Shown: positions 8,608-17,270 of the stretch, one piece after another
Layout of the letters: each line of letters starts with the position of its first letter
How positions within the stretch are numbered: the stretch's first letter is position 1
Assembly (NCBI RefSeq): GCF_004023665.1
Contig: NZ_SAUF01000001.1
Location: forward strand, 682,001 to 746,000
DNA from: Afifella aestuarii
GTDB lineage: Bacteria; Pseudomonadota; Alphaproteobacteria; Rhizobiales; Afifellaceae
Length of the DNA: 64,000 nucleotides
Reading direction: 5' to 3'
Notes under the pieces: generated by a model
Told to the model about the DNA's origin: nothing
Seen by the model: the letters and a program-made list of their open reading frames with translations, nothing else
The model's database searches: none
Translations under genes and position numbers: made by a program

Positions 8608-9607
8608 GGCGATAATAACGGCGCGTCGTGAGCGGATGGTCGCGCATCACCTCAAGGTGCGCACTGATGCGTTCCAGCATGGTGGCGAGGAAGGCCGGGG
8701 CGAGCAGCTCGCGCGCTTCCGCCGACAGCCCCTCGGTCGGGTAATCCTTGGTGTCGAGGATGGTGAGCGAGCCGCCGACCTTCGGCACGAAGGCTTCGAC
8801 GCGTTCGGCCAGCGCCCGGTTCGGGCCTTCGCCCTTCATCAGGATGACGCTGACACCCTTTTCCACGAGCTCCAAAGTGCCGTGGAAGAAATCGCCCGCA
8901 TGGATCGGGCGGGTGCGGATCCACTGCATCTCTTCCAGAATGCACATGCCGTAATAGAACGCCTCGTACCAGACATTGCCGGCCCCGCAGACGATGTGCC
9001 AGTCGGAGCCCGCGATCACCTTGGCGTAATCTTCCGCCTTCGGCTCGACCGCCTTTTTCATGCGCAGAAGCTCGCGCGGCAAGTGCTGAATTTCGGCGAC
9101 GAGGGCATCGTAATTGTCGATCTCGCCGCGGTGTTTCATCACCGAGAGCGCAGCAAACAGCGACTGGACGTAAAAACTCTCCGATGACGTGTCGTCGGCA
9201 GCGAAGTTGACGATCGCATGGTCGGCGTCGCGGCCGAGCGGCGTATCGGCGTGGCCGACGAGAGAGACGACCTCGGCGCCCCGTTCCTTGGCGAGTTCGA
9301 GGAAGGCGACGCTCTCCTTCGTCGTGCCGGACAAGGACGGGAGAATGACGAGCGAGCCCTTTTTGAGATTGGCGGAGCCGGCGGCGAGAAGCTCCGCCGT
9401 ATGGCCGCCAAAAACCGGGAAGGACGAGCGGGCGCGCAGAAGGTCCACGGCGGGCTGCATCAGGATCGCCGCGCCGCCCGTGCCGAGGAAGAAGATGTTG
9501 GGTGCGCCGGCCTTGAGAGCCGCGCCCACGATCGCGTCGAGCTCTCCGGCCGTTGCAACCGCGCCCGATTGGATCGCGAGAAAACGCTTTTCGTCAAAAT
9601 TGAGCAT
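8594..9607 (-). CDS. SIS-domain Amadori-phosphate deglycase, FrlB-like
   Basis: This is a 337-residue protein of the glucosamine-6-phosphate synthase isomerase-domain fold. The first SIS domain has an FLGTGGAA turn at about residues 40-47 and an SLSGTT phosphate-binding loop at 91-96. The second SIS half carries an ILEEMQ glutamate and an FFHGT histidine, as in fructoselysine-6-phosphate deglycases. It lacks the glutaminase domain of GlmS. The predicted reaction is cleavage of a 6-phosphofructosyl-amino acid to glucose 6-phosphate and the amino acid. It is the first gene of the leftward kinase unit. Its promoter region carries one of the four shared operator-like motifs. Confidence 0.83.
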   Translation of the reverse strand: MLNFDEKRFLAIQSGAVATAGELDAIVGAALKAGAPNIFFLGTGGAAILMQPAVDLLRARSSFPVFGGHTAELLAAGSANLKKGSLVILPSLSGTTKESVAFLELAKERGAEVVSLVGHADTPLGRDADHAIVNFAADDTSSESFYVQSLFAALSVMKHRGEIDNYDALVAEIQHLPRELLRMKKAVEPKAEDYAKVIAGSDWHIVCGAGNVWYEAFYYGMCILEEMQWIRTRPIHAGDFFHGTLELVEKGVSVILMKGEGPNRALAERVEAFVPKVGGSLTILDTKDYPTEGLSAEARELLAPAFLATMLERISAHLEVMRDHPLTTRRYYRRVEY

Positions 9608-9661
9608 CAGCGGATGATCCTTCTTACCGTCCAGACAGGTCGCCTTTCGGTGACGGCCATG

Positions 9662-9705
9662 TTGTCTGACAAGTTGATGGCCCGACGACAGGCACTTGTC
9701 AACTC
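9662..9705 (-). promoter_or_regulatory. Promoter/operator of the deglycase-kinase unit (operator copy 1)
   Basis: TTGTCTGACAA at 9662-9672 is a perfect interrupted palindrome and opens the longer motif TTGTCTGACAAGTTGAT. On the minus strand a TTGACA box at about 9705-9700 lies upstream of it, so the motif would sit at or just after the -10 region of the leftward promoter. That is a natural place for repression by the adjacent GntR-family regulator. The same motif recurs at 10655, 11841 and 12255. Confidence 0.55.
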
Positions 9706-9827
9706 GCTACGTTCCGCCTTAGGCGGGTAAGCTGTCGATGCGGGTGCTCAGCGTCCGCGTATGGCATGGGTTAGCGCCGGCGTTTAGGCCGGGGTTAGGG
9801 ATGGGATCCGGGGTGGCCGGAGACCCG

Positions 9828-10586
9828 ATGCCGCAAAGGGGCGAGGACGAAGACATGGCTGGCGCTGGTGGAGGAGGGCAGACGACTGTCATGCGGTTCC
9901 GCGACGGCATTCTCAATCTCGTCGCGGAACGGGGCCTGAAGGCTGGCGAGAAGATCCCGACGGAGGCGGAGCTCAAGGCACATCTCGGCGGCTCGCGTCC
10001 GACCATCCGCGAGGCGCTCAAGCTTTTGGAGCAGGCGGGGATTCTCTCCGTCGAGCACGGACGCGGCCGCTTTCTGACGGCGGCCGGGACGCTGCACGTC
10101 GCCCGCTCGATCACGCATTTCGAGAGCATTACCGAGATGGCCGGCCATTTCGGTTACAGCTATGAAAACCGTGTGTTGGGGTTTTCGGAGGAGACACCTG
10201 ACAAGGCGGTGCGGGCGGCGCTGAAGCTGGCGCCCGGCGAAACCATCATCCGGCTGGAACGGCTGCGGCTGCATGAGCGCAAGCCGCTCATCTACTGTCT
10301 CGCCATGATCCGCCGCAGCCTCATTTCCGATCCGATCTACGAGGTGGATTGGAGTGGCTCGCTCAATGCCGTCCTCGAACGCTACGGCTACCCGCCGCGC
10401 ATGTCGACGGCGGAGGCGCGCGCGGAAATGCTGCCGGAAAGCGCCGTCTCCCGCCACGGGCTCTCCGATTTCGGCCCGGCCTTTCTGATCGACGAAACGG
10501 TTTTTACGCGCGCCGGCGAGCCGATCATGTTTGCCAGCGACTGGTACAAGGGCAGTCATTTCGCCTTCAATTTCGCGCGCAAGTGA
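9828..10586 (+). CDS. GntR-family transcriptional regulator with UTRA domain (FrlR/HutC type)
   Basis: This 252-residue regulator has an N-terminal winged helix at about residues 22-85, including the PTEAELKAHLGGSRPTIREA recognition region, followed by a UTRA effector domain at about 100-250 that binds a small ligand. I chose ATG 9828 because GGAG lies seven bases upstream; ATG 9855 is a possible alternative. It is transcribed away from the deglycase-kinase unit and towards the epimerase and transporter genes. FrlR-type regulators of this family control fructoselysine operons. The four shared motifs around these genes are the likely targets. A phosphorylated Amadori compound is a plausible effector, by analogy only. 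Confidence 0.87.
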   Translation: MPQRGEDEDMAGAGGGGQTTVMRFRDGILNLVAERGLKAGEKIPTEAELKAHLGGSRPTIREALKLLEQAGILSVEHGRGRFLTAAGTLHVARSITHFESITEMAGHFGYSYENRVLGFSEETPDKAVRAALKLAPGETIIRLERLRLHERKPLIYCLAMIRRSLISDPIYEVDWSGSLNAVLERYGYPPRMSTAEARAEMLPESAVSRHGLSDFGPAFLIDETVFTRAGEPIMFASDWYKGSHFAFNFARK

Positions 10587-10654
10587 GGCGGCTGGGGCGC
10601 CCGTGGAGGCCTGTTGCCGGTGGAAGCGGTGCTGCCGCGGCATGTGCTCCTGAA

Positions 10655-10670
10655 TTGTCAGACGTCTGAT
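10655..10670 (+). promoter_or_regulatory. Operator-like palindrome, copy 2 (upstream of the epimerase)
   Basis: TTGTCAGACGTCTGAT contains the perfect 12-base palindrome TCAGACGTCTGA (10658-10669), about 60 bases before the start of the FrlC-like gene. It matches copy 3 at 11841 at 14 of 16 positions. It is the best consensus of the four copies and is probably a GntR-family binding site. Confidence 0.6.
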
Positions 10671-10729
10671 CTGCTGGTATCGATCGGTCGCGAAATCGCG
10701 CGACGAACAGAATACCGGGCAGGGAAATC

Positions 10730-11572
10730 ATGGCGAGGCTTGCGGCAGGTCAGCTTTGCGGGATGAACTTCCATTATTTCCGCCATTCCTTTGCGCGGTT
10801 TCTGGACGATGTTGCGGAAGCCGGTCTGACGCGTGTCGAGCTGTGGGGCGCGCAGCCGCATTTCTACCTCGGCGATCCGTGGCTCCAATCGGCGCGCGAG
10901 ATCCGCGACGATCTTCGGGTGCGGGGGCTGGAGCTCGTCTGTTTCACGCCCGAACAATGCGCCTATCCGATCAACATCGCGGCCGAAGAGGCTGTAATCC
11001 GCGAGCGCAGCCTGAGGTATTTCCTGGAGAGCCTGTCGGCCTGCGTCGAGCTCGAGAGCCCCTATCTCCTCGTGACGCCGGGTTGGGGCTATGCCGACAA
11101 GGATGCGGGAGAGGCTTGGAAACACTCGGCTGACGGCCTTTCGCTGCTTTGCCGGCACGCCGAAAGGCTCGGTATCGCGCTTCTGCTGGAGCCTCTGACA
11201 CGAGCGGAATCGAACGTCATCAATACGAGTGCCGATCTCGCCCGGATGATGGCGGAGCTTCGCTCGCCGGCCGTGAAGGCCATTCTCGATACGGCCGCGA
11301 TGGTGGCCGCCGGCGAGACGATCGGTGATTATCTTGCCCGCTTCGGCCCCGATCTGGCGCATGTGCATTTCATCGACGGCGATGATGCGGGCGCCCATCT
11401 CGCCTGGGGCGACGGATCCTATCCGCTTCACGCGTTCCTCGCCGAACTTCAGAGCGGCGGTTACACGGGAAGTCTTTCGTTCGAATTCACCTCTTCCCAG
11501 TACTGGCTCGACCCTTTGCCGCCGATGCGCGACAGCGCGGCCTTGATCCGCGGCGAGCTTCAGAAGCTGTAA
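10730..11572 (+). CDS. TIM-barrel sugar epimerase, FrlC-like (fructoselysine 3-epimerase type)
   Basis: This 280-residue protein belongs to the xylose-isomerase-like TIM-barrel superfamily. It resembles E. coli FrlC along its length: a VELWG segment near residue 37, FTPEQCAYPIN near 65-75, a metal-binding LLEPLTRAESNVI segment near 160, an Asp in AILDTA, a His in HVHFID and a C-terminal Glu in SFEFTS. FrlC interconverts fructoselysine and its C-3 epimer psicoselysine so that the latter can enter the FrlD/FrlB route. It starts at ATG 10730 with an AGGGAAA ribosome binding site and follows operator copy 2. An 848-base gap separates it from the transporter genes. Confidence 0.82.
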   Translation: MARLAAGQLCGMNFHYFRHSFARFLDDVAEAGLTRVELWGAQPHFYLGDPWLQSAREIRDDLRVRGLELVCFTPEQCAYPINIAAEEAVIRERSLRYFLESLSACVELESPYLLVTPGWGYADKDAGEAWKHSADGLSLLCRHAERLGIALLLEPLTRAESNVINTSADLARMMAELRSPAVKAILDTAAMVAAGETIGDYLARFGPDLAHVHFIDGDDAGAHLAWGDGSYPLHAFLAELQSGGYTGSLSFEFTSSQYWLDPLPPMRDSAALIRGELQKL

Positions 11573-12420
11573 GGTCCGAGGCTGGATGAGGCAGAGGGCG
11601 GGCGGCGTTTTTCGGCGCGCCGGGCTTTTCAGCGCCTTGTCTTTTTTCATTTGCAAAGCACAATTTGTTGCCTGCCGTTTCGGGTCGGAGCTACCGTAGC
11701 GTGCGGCTTTGTCCCGGGTGCTGCTGTCCTGCTTTTCTCGGAAAAGCCAAAGAATGCAGGTTTCGGCACTCGCGAATGCTGCGTTGCAGCAATATTGAGC
11801 ACGGCGAAATTTCCGCCTTGACACTCCGTCGACGGCAATGTTGTCTGACGTCTAATGGAAAGGGTCACCTCTTTTCAGCGACTTTGACACCATGCCAAAG
11901 GGGTTGGCGCGATGGGCTCAGGCGAGATCAGTGTTGCTGCGGCAACCCCTGTCGACGCCGGGCGCAACTTTGGCGCGGTGGCAGACGCAAACTGCTGCGC
12001 GCGTGCTTCAGCACAGCTCGCCAGCGCCCTGAAGGCTCGCAAGTTCGCCGATAACCCCCGTTTCCAGGCCTCTTTCCGTGTGCCTGCGCAGGATTTTCCG
12101 CGCGCCTCGGAGGCAGCCCGCGTCCGCCATGAAGGAGGCCGGTTGGCGCGGGGAGCGTCCGCGCTGCCTTCGGTGCGATCTGCAATCGGTTCTCGATCTG
12201 GCCGCGTTGGCAAGGGCAGCCGCCCCCATGCGGATGTCGCCTCTAGCTCAAAAGATGTCAGACTAGTTCTGCCGCAAACCCATTTGCCTTGCGGATGCGT
12301 GCCCCTTGGGCGCCGGCCGCTCGATATGCCGGCGGCGGCCTGGAATGGCCGCCTCCTCGACAGAAACCTCGCCCGCGGGGCGATGCGAACAATGGGTTCA
12401 ACCGCACTGAAGGAGAAGCA
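11573..12420 (+). promoter_or_regulatory. Long region with two operator copies upstream of the transporter operon
   Basis: There is no gene I can support in this 848-base gap; the open frames across it are of poor composition. It holds a TTGACA box at 11818-11823, with operator copy 3 (TTGTCTGACGTCTAAT) starting exactly 17 bases later at 11841, where a -10 element would lie. Operator copy 4 (ATGTCAGACTAGTTCTG) is at 12255. If transcription starts near 11853, the message for the binding protein would have a leader of more than 500 bases. A second promoter closer to 12421 is equally possible. Confidence 0.5.
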
Positions 12421-13755
12421 ATGAAGCATCCACTGAAGGCCGCGGTGATGGCAGGCGTCGCCGTCTCCGCACTGACCCTTTCGACGGCCGCGGGTTCGGC
12501 TGCACCGCTGAAAGAGGTCGTGGTGGCAGATCCCGACGCCCCTGTGACATATGAGGGGACGGTCTCCGTCCTCACGAAATTCGGTCTGGAGCAGCTTTCG
12601 CCGTTCTTTGTGGATCTGGCGAAGAAATATGAAGAGCTGCATCCGGGCGTGACGGTCGAACTCGACCAGGAGAGCGACGACAGCGTCAAGGGCAAGACGA
12701 AGACACTTGTCGCCTCCAACTCGCTGCCCGACATCTATTTCACCTGGACCGGCAATTGGGGCCACAATTTCGTCCGCGGCAACCGCGCCGTCGATCTGAC
12801 GAAGGTGATCGGACCGGGCACGGAATGGGGCGAGACCTTCGCGCCGGCTGCCGTCAAATCGTTCATCTACAACGATAAATATTTCGGCATTCCGCTTTAT
12901 CTCGACGCCAAGTTCATGGGCTACAACAAGGCGATGTTCGAGAAGGCCGGCATCGACAAGCCGGAAACCCTCGACGAGCTGATCTCCGCCTGCGACGCCC
13001 TCAAGGAGACGGGTGTCACGCCGATCTCGCTCGGCAACAAGGAAGCCTGGCCTGTCGTTCATTATGTCGGCCAGCTGCTTGCCTACAACGTGCCGCAGGC
13101 GACGCTCGAGAAGGATTTCGATCCGAAACAGGCGGAATACTCGCATCCCGGCTACGTGAAAGCCCTCAAAGAGTTCAAAGAGATCGAAGAGCATTGCACG
13201 GACGGCGCCTCGATGAACGGCACGTCCTATGCGTCCGCTCTGCAGGCGTTCAGCAACGCTCAGTCGGCGATGTACTATCAGGAAATCCTGGAGTTCGATC
13301 AAAGCGCGACGGAGGATTCTCCTCTGAAGGTCGAGGATTTCGGCTTCTTCCAGCTGCCGGCGCCGGCCGACGCGGAGGGCGATCCGAAGGCCATCGAGGG
13401 GGCGCCGGAGGGCTACATGATCAATGCCCGCTCCTCCAACATCCCGCTTGCGATCGACTTCATGAAGTTCGTGACCTCGCCCGAGAATGCCAAGATCGTG
13501 TCGGCACCTCCTTACGGCCAGCCGACCGCGGTCAAGGGCGTCGTCAACGAAGAGGTGTCGAGCCCGACCGTTGTCGAGGGCATGCAGGATATCGCCGAGG
13601 CGTCCTACCTGATGCCCTGGCTCGACACGGCCAACACGCCGCATGTGGCCGCGGCTTGGCTGACCAGCCTGCAGGCGCTCGCCGGAGACACCATGACCCC
13701 GGAAGAGGTCGTGGAGAAGGTCCGGGAGGCGGCCAAGGCGGAGGCCCGTCGGTGA
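12421..13755 (+). CDS. Carbohydrate ABC transporter, periplasmic substrate-binding protein (family 1)
   Basis: This is a 444-residue extracellular solute-binding protein. A Sec signal peptide runs from residue 1 to about 28, with a hydrophobic core and an A-x-A type cleavage site. The MalE-type fold follows. ATG 12421 is preceded by AAGGAGA. The GNKEAW segment and the C-terminal alpha/beta region match CUT1 sugar-binding proteins. It is the first gene of an operon with two permeases, an FAD enzyme and an ATPase. Because those genes share operator motifs with the FrlB/FrlD/FrlC-like genes, the ligand is probably an Amadori compound or related sugar conjugate. That is inference, since the fold itself suggests only a sugar-like ligand. 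Confidence 0.88.
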   Translation: MKHPLKAAVMAGVAVSALTLSTAAGSAAPLKEVVVADPDAPVTYEGTVSVLTKFGLEQLSPFFVDLAKKYEELHPGVTVELDQESDDSVKGKTKTLVASNSLPDIYFTWTGNWGHNFVRGNRAVDLTKVIGPGTEWGETFAPAAVKSFIYNDKYFGIPLYLDAKFMGYNKAMFEKAGIDKPETLDELISACDALKETGVTPISLGNKEAWPVVHYVGQLLAYNVPQATLEKDFDPKQAEYSHPGYVKALKEFKEIEEHCTDGASMNGTSYASALQAFSNAQSAMYYQEILEFDQSATEDSPLKVEDFGFFQLPAPADAEGDPKAIEGAPEGYMINARSSNIPLAIDFMKFVTSPENAKIVSAPPYGQPTAVKGVVNEEVSSPTVVEGMQDIAEASYLMPWLDTANTPHVAAAWLTSLQALAGDTMTPEEVVEKVREAAKAEARR

Positions 13756-14723
13756 AAACGACAGGTTCGGATCTGGGGCGGCTTTCCGTCAGCACCGGAA
13801 ACGAAGATGCGCTTGAAACGGTGGCAGGTGGACGCTGGCGCGTCCACCTGCGCAACGCCGCATCGCTTCGCTGGGTGGCGATCTCGCTGATTGTCCTGTG
13901 TTGGTTCGTCTATTATCCGATCGTCGACAATTTTCTGATCAGCACGACCGAGGAAGACATTTTTACCGGCGAGGTCCTGCATGTGGGGCTCGCCAATTAC
14001 GAGCGGCTGATCAACGACCCCGTCGTCTGGCGCGCGCTCTGGAACAATTTTGCCTATGCCGGGCTGTCGATCGTCTTCCAGGTCTTCGGTGCCTTCGTTC
14101 TGGCGGCGACCATCGAGGGGCTCGCAAGCGATCGCTGGCGACGTTTCTGGCGCGCGGTCTATTTCATTCCCTCCGCCATCTCGATCACCGTCACCGGCCT
14201 TCTTTTCTATTTCATCTACCAGCCCAAAATCGGCCTCCTGAACGCGGCCCTCGAGAATGTCGGGCTCGGTCTTCTCATTCAGTCCTGGCTCGGCAGCGAA
14301 CACACGGCGATCTACGCCATCATCGCGATGAGCCAATGGCAGGGTTTTGGCTATTCGACGCTCTTGTTTGCTGTCGCGATCCAGAAGATCCCGCGCGAAT
14401 TGTTCGATGCGGCGATCATGGACGGGGCGGGCCCGATCCGGCGGCTGTGGAGCCTCACCTTTCCGCTCACCCGCGAGATGACCGGTCTCATGGTCATCGT
14501 CACCATCACCGGCGCCTTCCAGGTGTTCAACGAGGTTATGGTGATGACGGGCGGCGGGCCGAACAACAGCAGTCAGGTCCTGGGAACCTGGCTCTATCAG
14601 CAGGGCTTCATCGAGAACAATTTCGGTTATGGCGCGGCGATCGCGGCGGTGGTCTTCGTCGTCACGCTCCTCACCGGCATCGCCCAGCTCTGGTATACGA
14701 AGCGGCGGAGGGTGCAATGGTGA
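13752..14723 (+). CDS. Sugar ABC transporter permease (MalF/UgpA type)
   Basis: This 323-residue membrane protein has about six helices. A charged N-terminal tail of roughly 35 residues precedes the first one (ISLIVLCWFVYYPIVDNFLI). The cytoplasmic EAA-type loop for ATPase contact reads FDAAIMDGAGPIRRLWSLTF. Its GTG start overlaps the stop of the binding-protein gene (GTGA), showing translational coupling. It pairs with the next permease to form the CUT1 channel. Confidence 0.9.
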   Translation: MKTTGSDLGRLSVSTGNEDALETVAGGRWRVHLRNAASLRWVAISLIVLCWFVYYPIVDNFLISTTEEDIFTGEVLHVGLANYERLINDPVVWRALWNNFAYAGLSIVFQVFGAFVLAATIEGLASDRWRRFWRAVYFIPSAISITVTGLLFYFIYQPKIGLLNAALENVGLGLLIQSWLGSEHTAIYAIIAMSQWQGFGYSTLLFAVAIQKIPRELFDAAIMDGAGPIRRLWSLTFPLTREMTGLMVIVTITGAFQVFNEVMVMTGGGPNNSSQVLGTWLYQQGFIENNFGYGAAIAAVVFVVTLLTGIAQLWYTKRRRVQW

Positions 14724-15577
14724 GCACGGAAACGGCGGCACCCGTCAAGGAAACCAGCATCTGGACGCCGCTCTCCAAGGCCTTCCTGTGGTCGTTCCTC
14801 ATCTGCCTCGGGATCGTCGTCGTCTATCCGCTTCTGTGGATGGCGATGAACGGCTTCAAGAACAACGTCCAGATTTTTGGCGACCCGTTCGCTTTGCCCA
14901 CGCATTGGTCCTGGCAGAACTACGTGCGTGCCTGGAACCAGGGCGTGCGCGATTATGTGGTGGTGAGCGTTCTCGTCACGGTCGCGTCCGCTATCTGCAC
15001 GGTCATGATCAGCGCCTGGACGGCGTTCGGGCTGACGCGCAGCAAACTGCCGGGCAAACCGATCGTTCTGATCGTGGTTCTGGGCGGCCTGATGCTCAGC
15101 CCGACCGTGGCGCTCATCCCGCTCGTCAAGATGTTTCAGGCGCTCGGCCTCTACAACTCCTTCTGGGCGCTCATCATCCTCTACACGGCGTTTCGCGTGC
15201 CGTTCACCACCTTCCTCATTCGTGCCTACATGCTCGATCTGCCGAGCGAGCTCGACGAGGCGGCGACGATGGATGGTGCGAGCGAAGGCCAAAGGTTCTG
15301 GCGGATCATCCTGCCGATGTGTCGGCCGATCATCGCGTCTTGCATCATCCTGCATGTCTTGTTCGCATGGAACGAATACATCTTCGCGATGGTGTTCACG
15401 AGCGGCACGGACATGACGACTTTGCCGGTCGGGCTGACGGCCATCATGGCCAAGCACGGCACTGACTATTCCGTCGTCTTCGCCGCGATGACCATCTCGG
15501 CTTTGCCGATCGTCATCATCTTCTTCGCGACCCAGCGCTACTTCATCCGCGGTCTTGCCGAGGGCATCGGCAAATAG
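14717..15577 (+). CDS. Sugar ABC transporter permease (MalG/UgpE type)
   Basis: This 286-residue second permease has six predicted helices, the first at about residues 20-40. The EAA loop ELDEAATMDGASEGQRFWRI is followed by a late-helix region ending in a basic tail, typical of MalG-type subunits. Its ATG lies seven bases inside the end of the preceding permease gene, so the two are coupled. A 149-base gap to the FAD-enzyme gene holds no recognisable terminator, so the operon probably continues. Confidence 0.9.
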   Translation: MVSTETAAPVKETSIWTPLSKAFLWSFLICLGIVVVYPLLWMAMNGFKNNVQIFGDPFALPTHWSWQNYVRAWNQGVRDYVVVSVLVTVASAICTVMISAWTAFGLTRSKLPGKPIVLIVVLGGLMLSPTVALIPLVKMFQALGLYNSFWALIILYTAFRVPFTTFLIRAYMLDLPSELDEAATMDGASEGQRFWRIILPMCRPIIASCIILHVLFAWNEYIFAMVFTSGTDMTTLPVGLTAIMAKHGTDYSVVFAAMTISALPIVIIFFATQRYFIRGLAEGIGK

Positions 15578-15726
15578 GCGATGGGCGCGAGGGATCTTCG
15601 ATATCTCGGGGGCCGGCAGGGGTCTGTCGTTGCGGACGGACTTGCCGCGGCCCCGGTCGCAAAGTCCGACTGCCTGACCGCGTCGTCCGGGCTTCCGCAA
15701 TTCGTCGTTACGGCTAGGAAAATCTG

Positions 15727-17145
15727 ATGGCCACAATCACTTTGAGGCAGCCGAGTGCCGCGCAACCGAGCGACCGGGCATTCTGGCTCCAGGATATCGG
15801 AGCGGATGCGGCAACGCCGCCGGTGGCGGGGAGCGTAGGCGCCGATATCGCCATCGTCGGGGGCGGGTATACCGGCCTGTGGACCGCCTTGCGGATCAAG
15901 GAAACCGCGCCCGACACCCGGGTCGTCCTTCTGGAGGCGGATTTCTGCGGTTCCGGCGCGTCGGGGCGAAACGGCGGTCAGGTGCATTCCTGGTTCGCCG
16001 AGATCGACCGGCTGAGCGCGGTCGTCGGCGAGGAGGAGGCCCGAAGTCTCTGCCTTGCCTCCGTCGATGCGATCGCCGAACTCGACGAGCTGCAGCGTTC
16101 CGGTCTCGTCGATATGGATCTGAGGCTCGACGGCTGGCTGTGGACGGCAAGTTCGATCGCGCAGGAAGGTGCCTGGGCGAAAGCCGTTGCCATGACCGAG
16201 GCGGCGGGCGCCGATCGTTTCGAGCTGCTCAGCGCAGAAGACATCGAGCGGCGCACCGGGTCGAGCGCATCTTATGTCGGCGTCGTCGAGAAAAACGCCG
16301 GCACGGTGCAGCCGGCGAAGCTGGCGCGCGGTCTTCGCGATCTTGCGATCTCGCGCGGTGTCACAGTTCATGAGCACAGCCCCGTGCAGGAGATCGTCCC
16401 CGGCGCGCCGTTAAGGTTGCGCACGCCGAACGGCGTGGTCGAGGCCGATAAGATCGTGCTGGCGGCGAACGCCTGGCTGTCCGCCCTGCCGGAACTCAGG
16501 CGCCATATGTATGTGGTCGACAGCCGGGTGATTGCGACGGGCAGGACGCCCGACACGCTCGATCGCATCGGCTGGCGAGACGGGGCGGCCATCTGCGATT
16601 CCCAGGACCAGGTGCTTTATTACCAGCGGACGGACGAGGGGCGTGTCGTTCTCGGTCGCGGCACCGGCGGCGTCGCGTTCCGCGGCGATTTCGGTGCGAG
16701 TTTCAATCGCAACCCGCAGGGTGCGCGCGATAATGTGCGCGAGCTCCATCGCCTCTATCCTCAATTGCGTGGTGTGCCGATCGAATTCGACTGGGCCGGG
16801 CCGATCGACTGCGTGCCGGAACATGTGCCGGTGTTCGATCACCTGAAGGGCCACCCCAACATCTTCTTTGGCATGGGCTACAACGGCACGGGCATCGCGC
16901 AGGCGCCGATCGGCGGCCGTATCCTCGCGAGCCTGGCGCTCGGTCACAAAGATCGCTGGAGCCAATGCGGGCTCGTGGGCCTTACCGGACGTGCGAGCCT
17001 GCCGCCCGAACCGTTCCGTTATATCGGCGCGAAGCTCGTCGGGGCTGCGATCGACCGCAAGAACGAGGCGGAGATCCGCAACCGCGTTCCAGGTCCGCTG
17101 ACACGTCTGGTGATCAAGCTGATGCCGGGCGCGTCAGAGCATTGA
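15727..17145 (+). CDS. FAD-dependent oxidoreductase of the DAO/OrdL family
   Basis: This is a 472-residue flavoprotein. The N-terminal Rossmann dinucleotide motif GGGYTG is at about residues 45-50 and is followed by an SGRNGGQV segment typical of the D-amino-acid-oxidase/OrdL group. The C-terminal GMGYNGTGIAQAP segment is the second FAD-contact region. Such enzymes oxidise secondary amines. In this context an amine-oxidising (amadoriase-like) role towards fructosyl-amino acids, or oxidation of a released amine, is plausible, but the family is broad. It lies inside the transporter operon, between the permeases and the ATPase, rather than beside the kinase-deglycase pair. A Cys near residue 361 might be checked as a covalent flavin site; I do not assert it. 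Confidence 0.83.
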   Translation: MATITLRQPSAAQPSDRAFWLQDIGADAATPPVAGSVGADIAIVGGGYTGLWTALRIKETAPDTRVVLLEADFCGSGASGRNGGQVHSWFAEIDRLSAVVGEEEARSLCLASVDAIAELDELQRSGLVDMDLRLDGWLWTASSIAQEGAWAKAVAMTEAAGADRFELLSAEDIERRTGSSASYVGVVEKNAGTVQPAKLARGLRDLAISRGVTVHEHSPVQEIVPGAPLRLRTPNGVVEADKIVLAANAWLSALPELRRHMYVVDSRVIATGRTPDTLDRIGWRDGAAICDSQDQVLYYQRTDEGRVVLGRGTGGVAFRGDFGASFNRNPQGARDNVRELHRLYPQLRGVPIEFDWAGPIDCVPEHVPVFDHLKGHPNIFFGMGYNGTGIAQAPIGGRILASLALGHKDRWSQCGLVGLTGRASLPPEPFRYIGAKLVGAAIDRKNEAEIRNRVPGPLTRLVIKLMPGASEH

Positions 17146-17270
17146 GCCGTGGCGAAAGAGCAGGCCGGGTGAGGCTTTCGCTCCGGCCGGGTTGTGAGAG
17201 AAGACGGTTTTGGATTGCCCGGTGCCGCGCGATGCAGCGCCACCGGAACGAAGCAACGAGGAAGTAAGCC

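Noticed and set aside
11912-12424. 170-codon plus-strand frame before the binding-protein gene
   Set aside because: Composition is unlike a folded protein, there is no ribosome binding site, and it overlaps the start of the binding-protein gene in another frame.
11875-13644. 589-codon minus-strand frame over the transporter leader and binding-protein gene
   Set aside because: It is antisense to a clear signal-peptide-bearing binding protein and is Arg/Gly-rich with no family features; a by-product of high GC.
14627-15736. 369-codon minus-strand frame opposite the second permease
   Set aside because: The product is dominated by Arg, Asp and His, and the sense strand encodes a typical MalG-type permease with coupled start.
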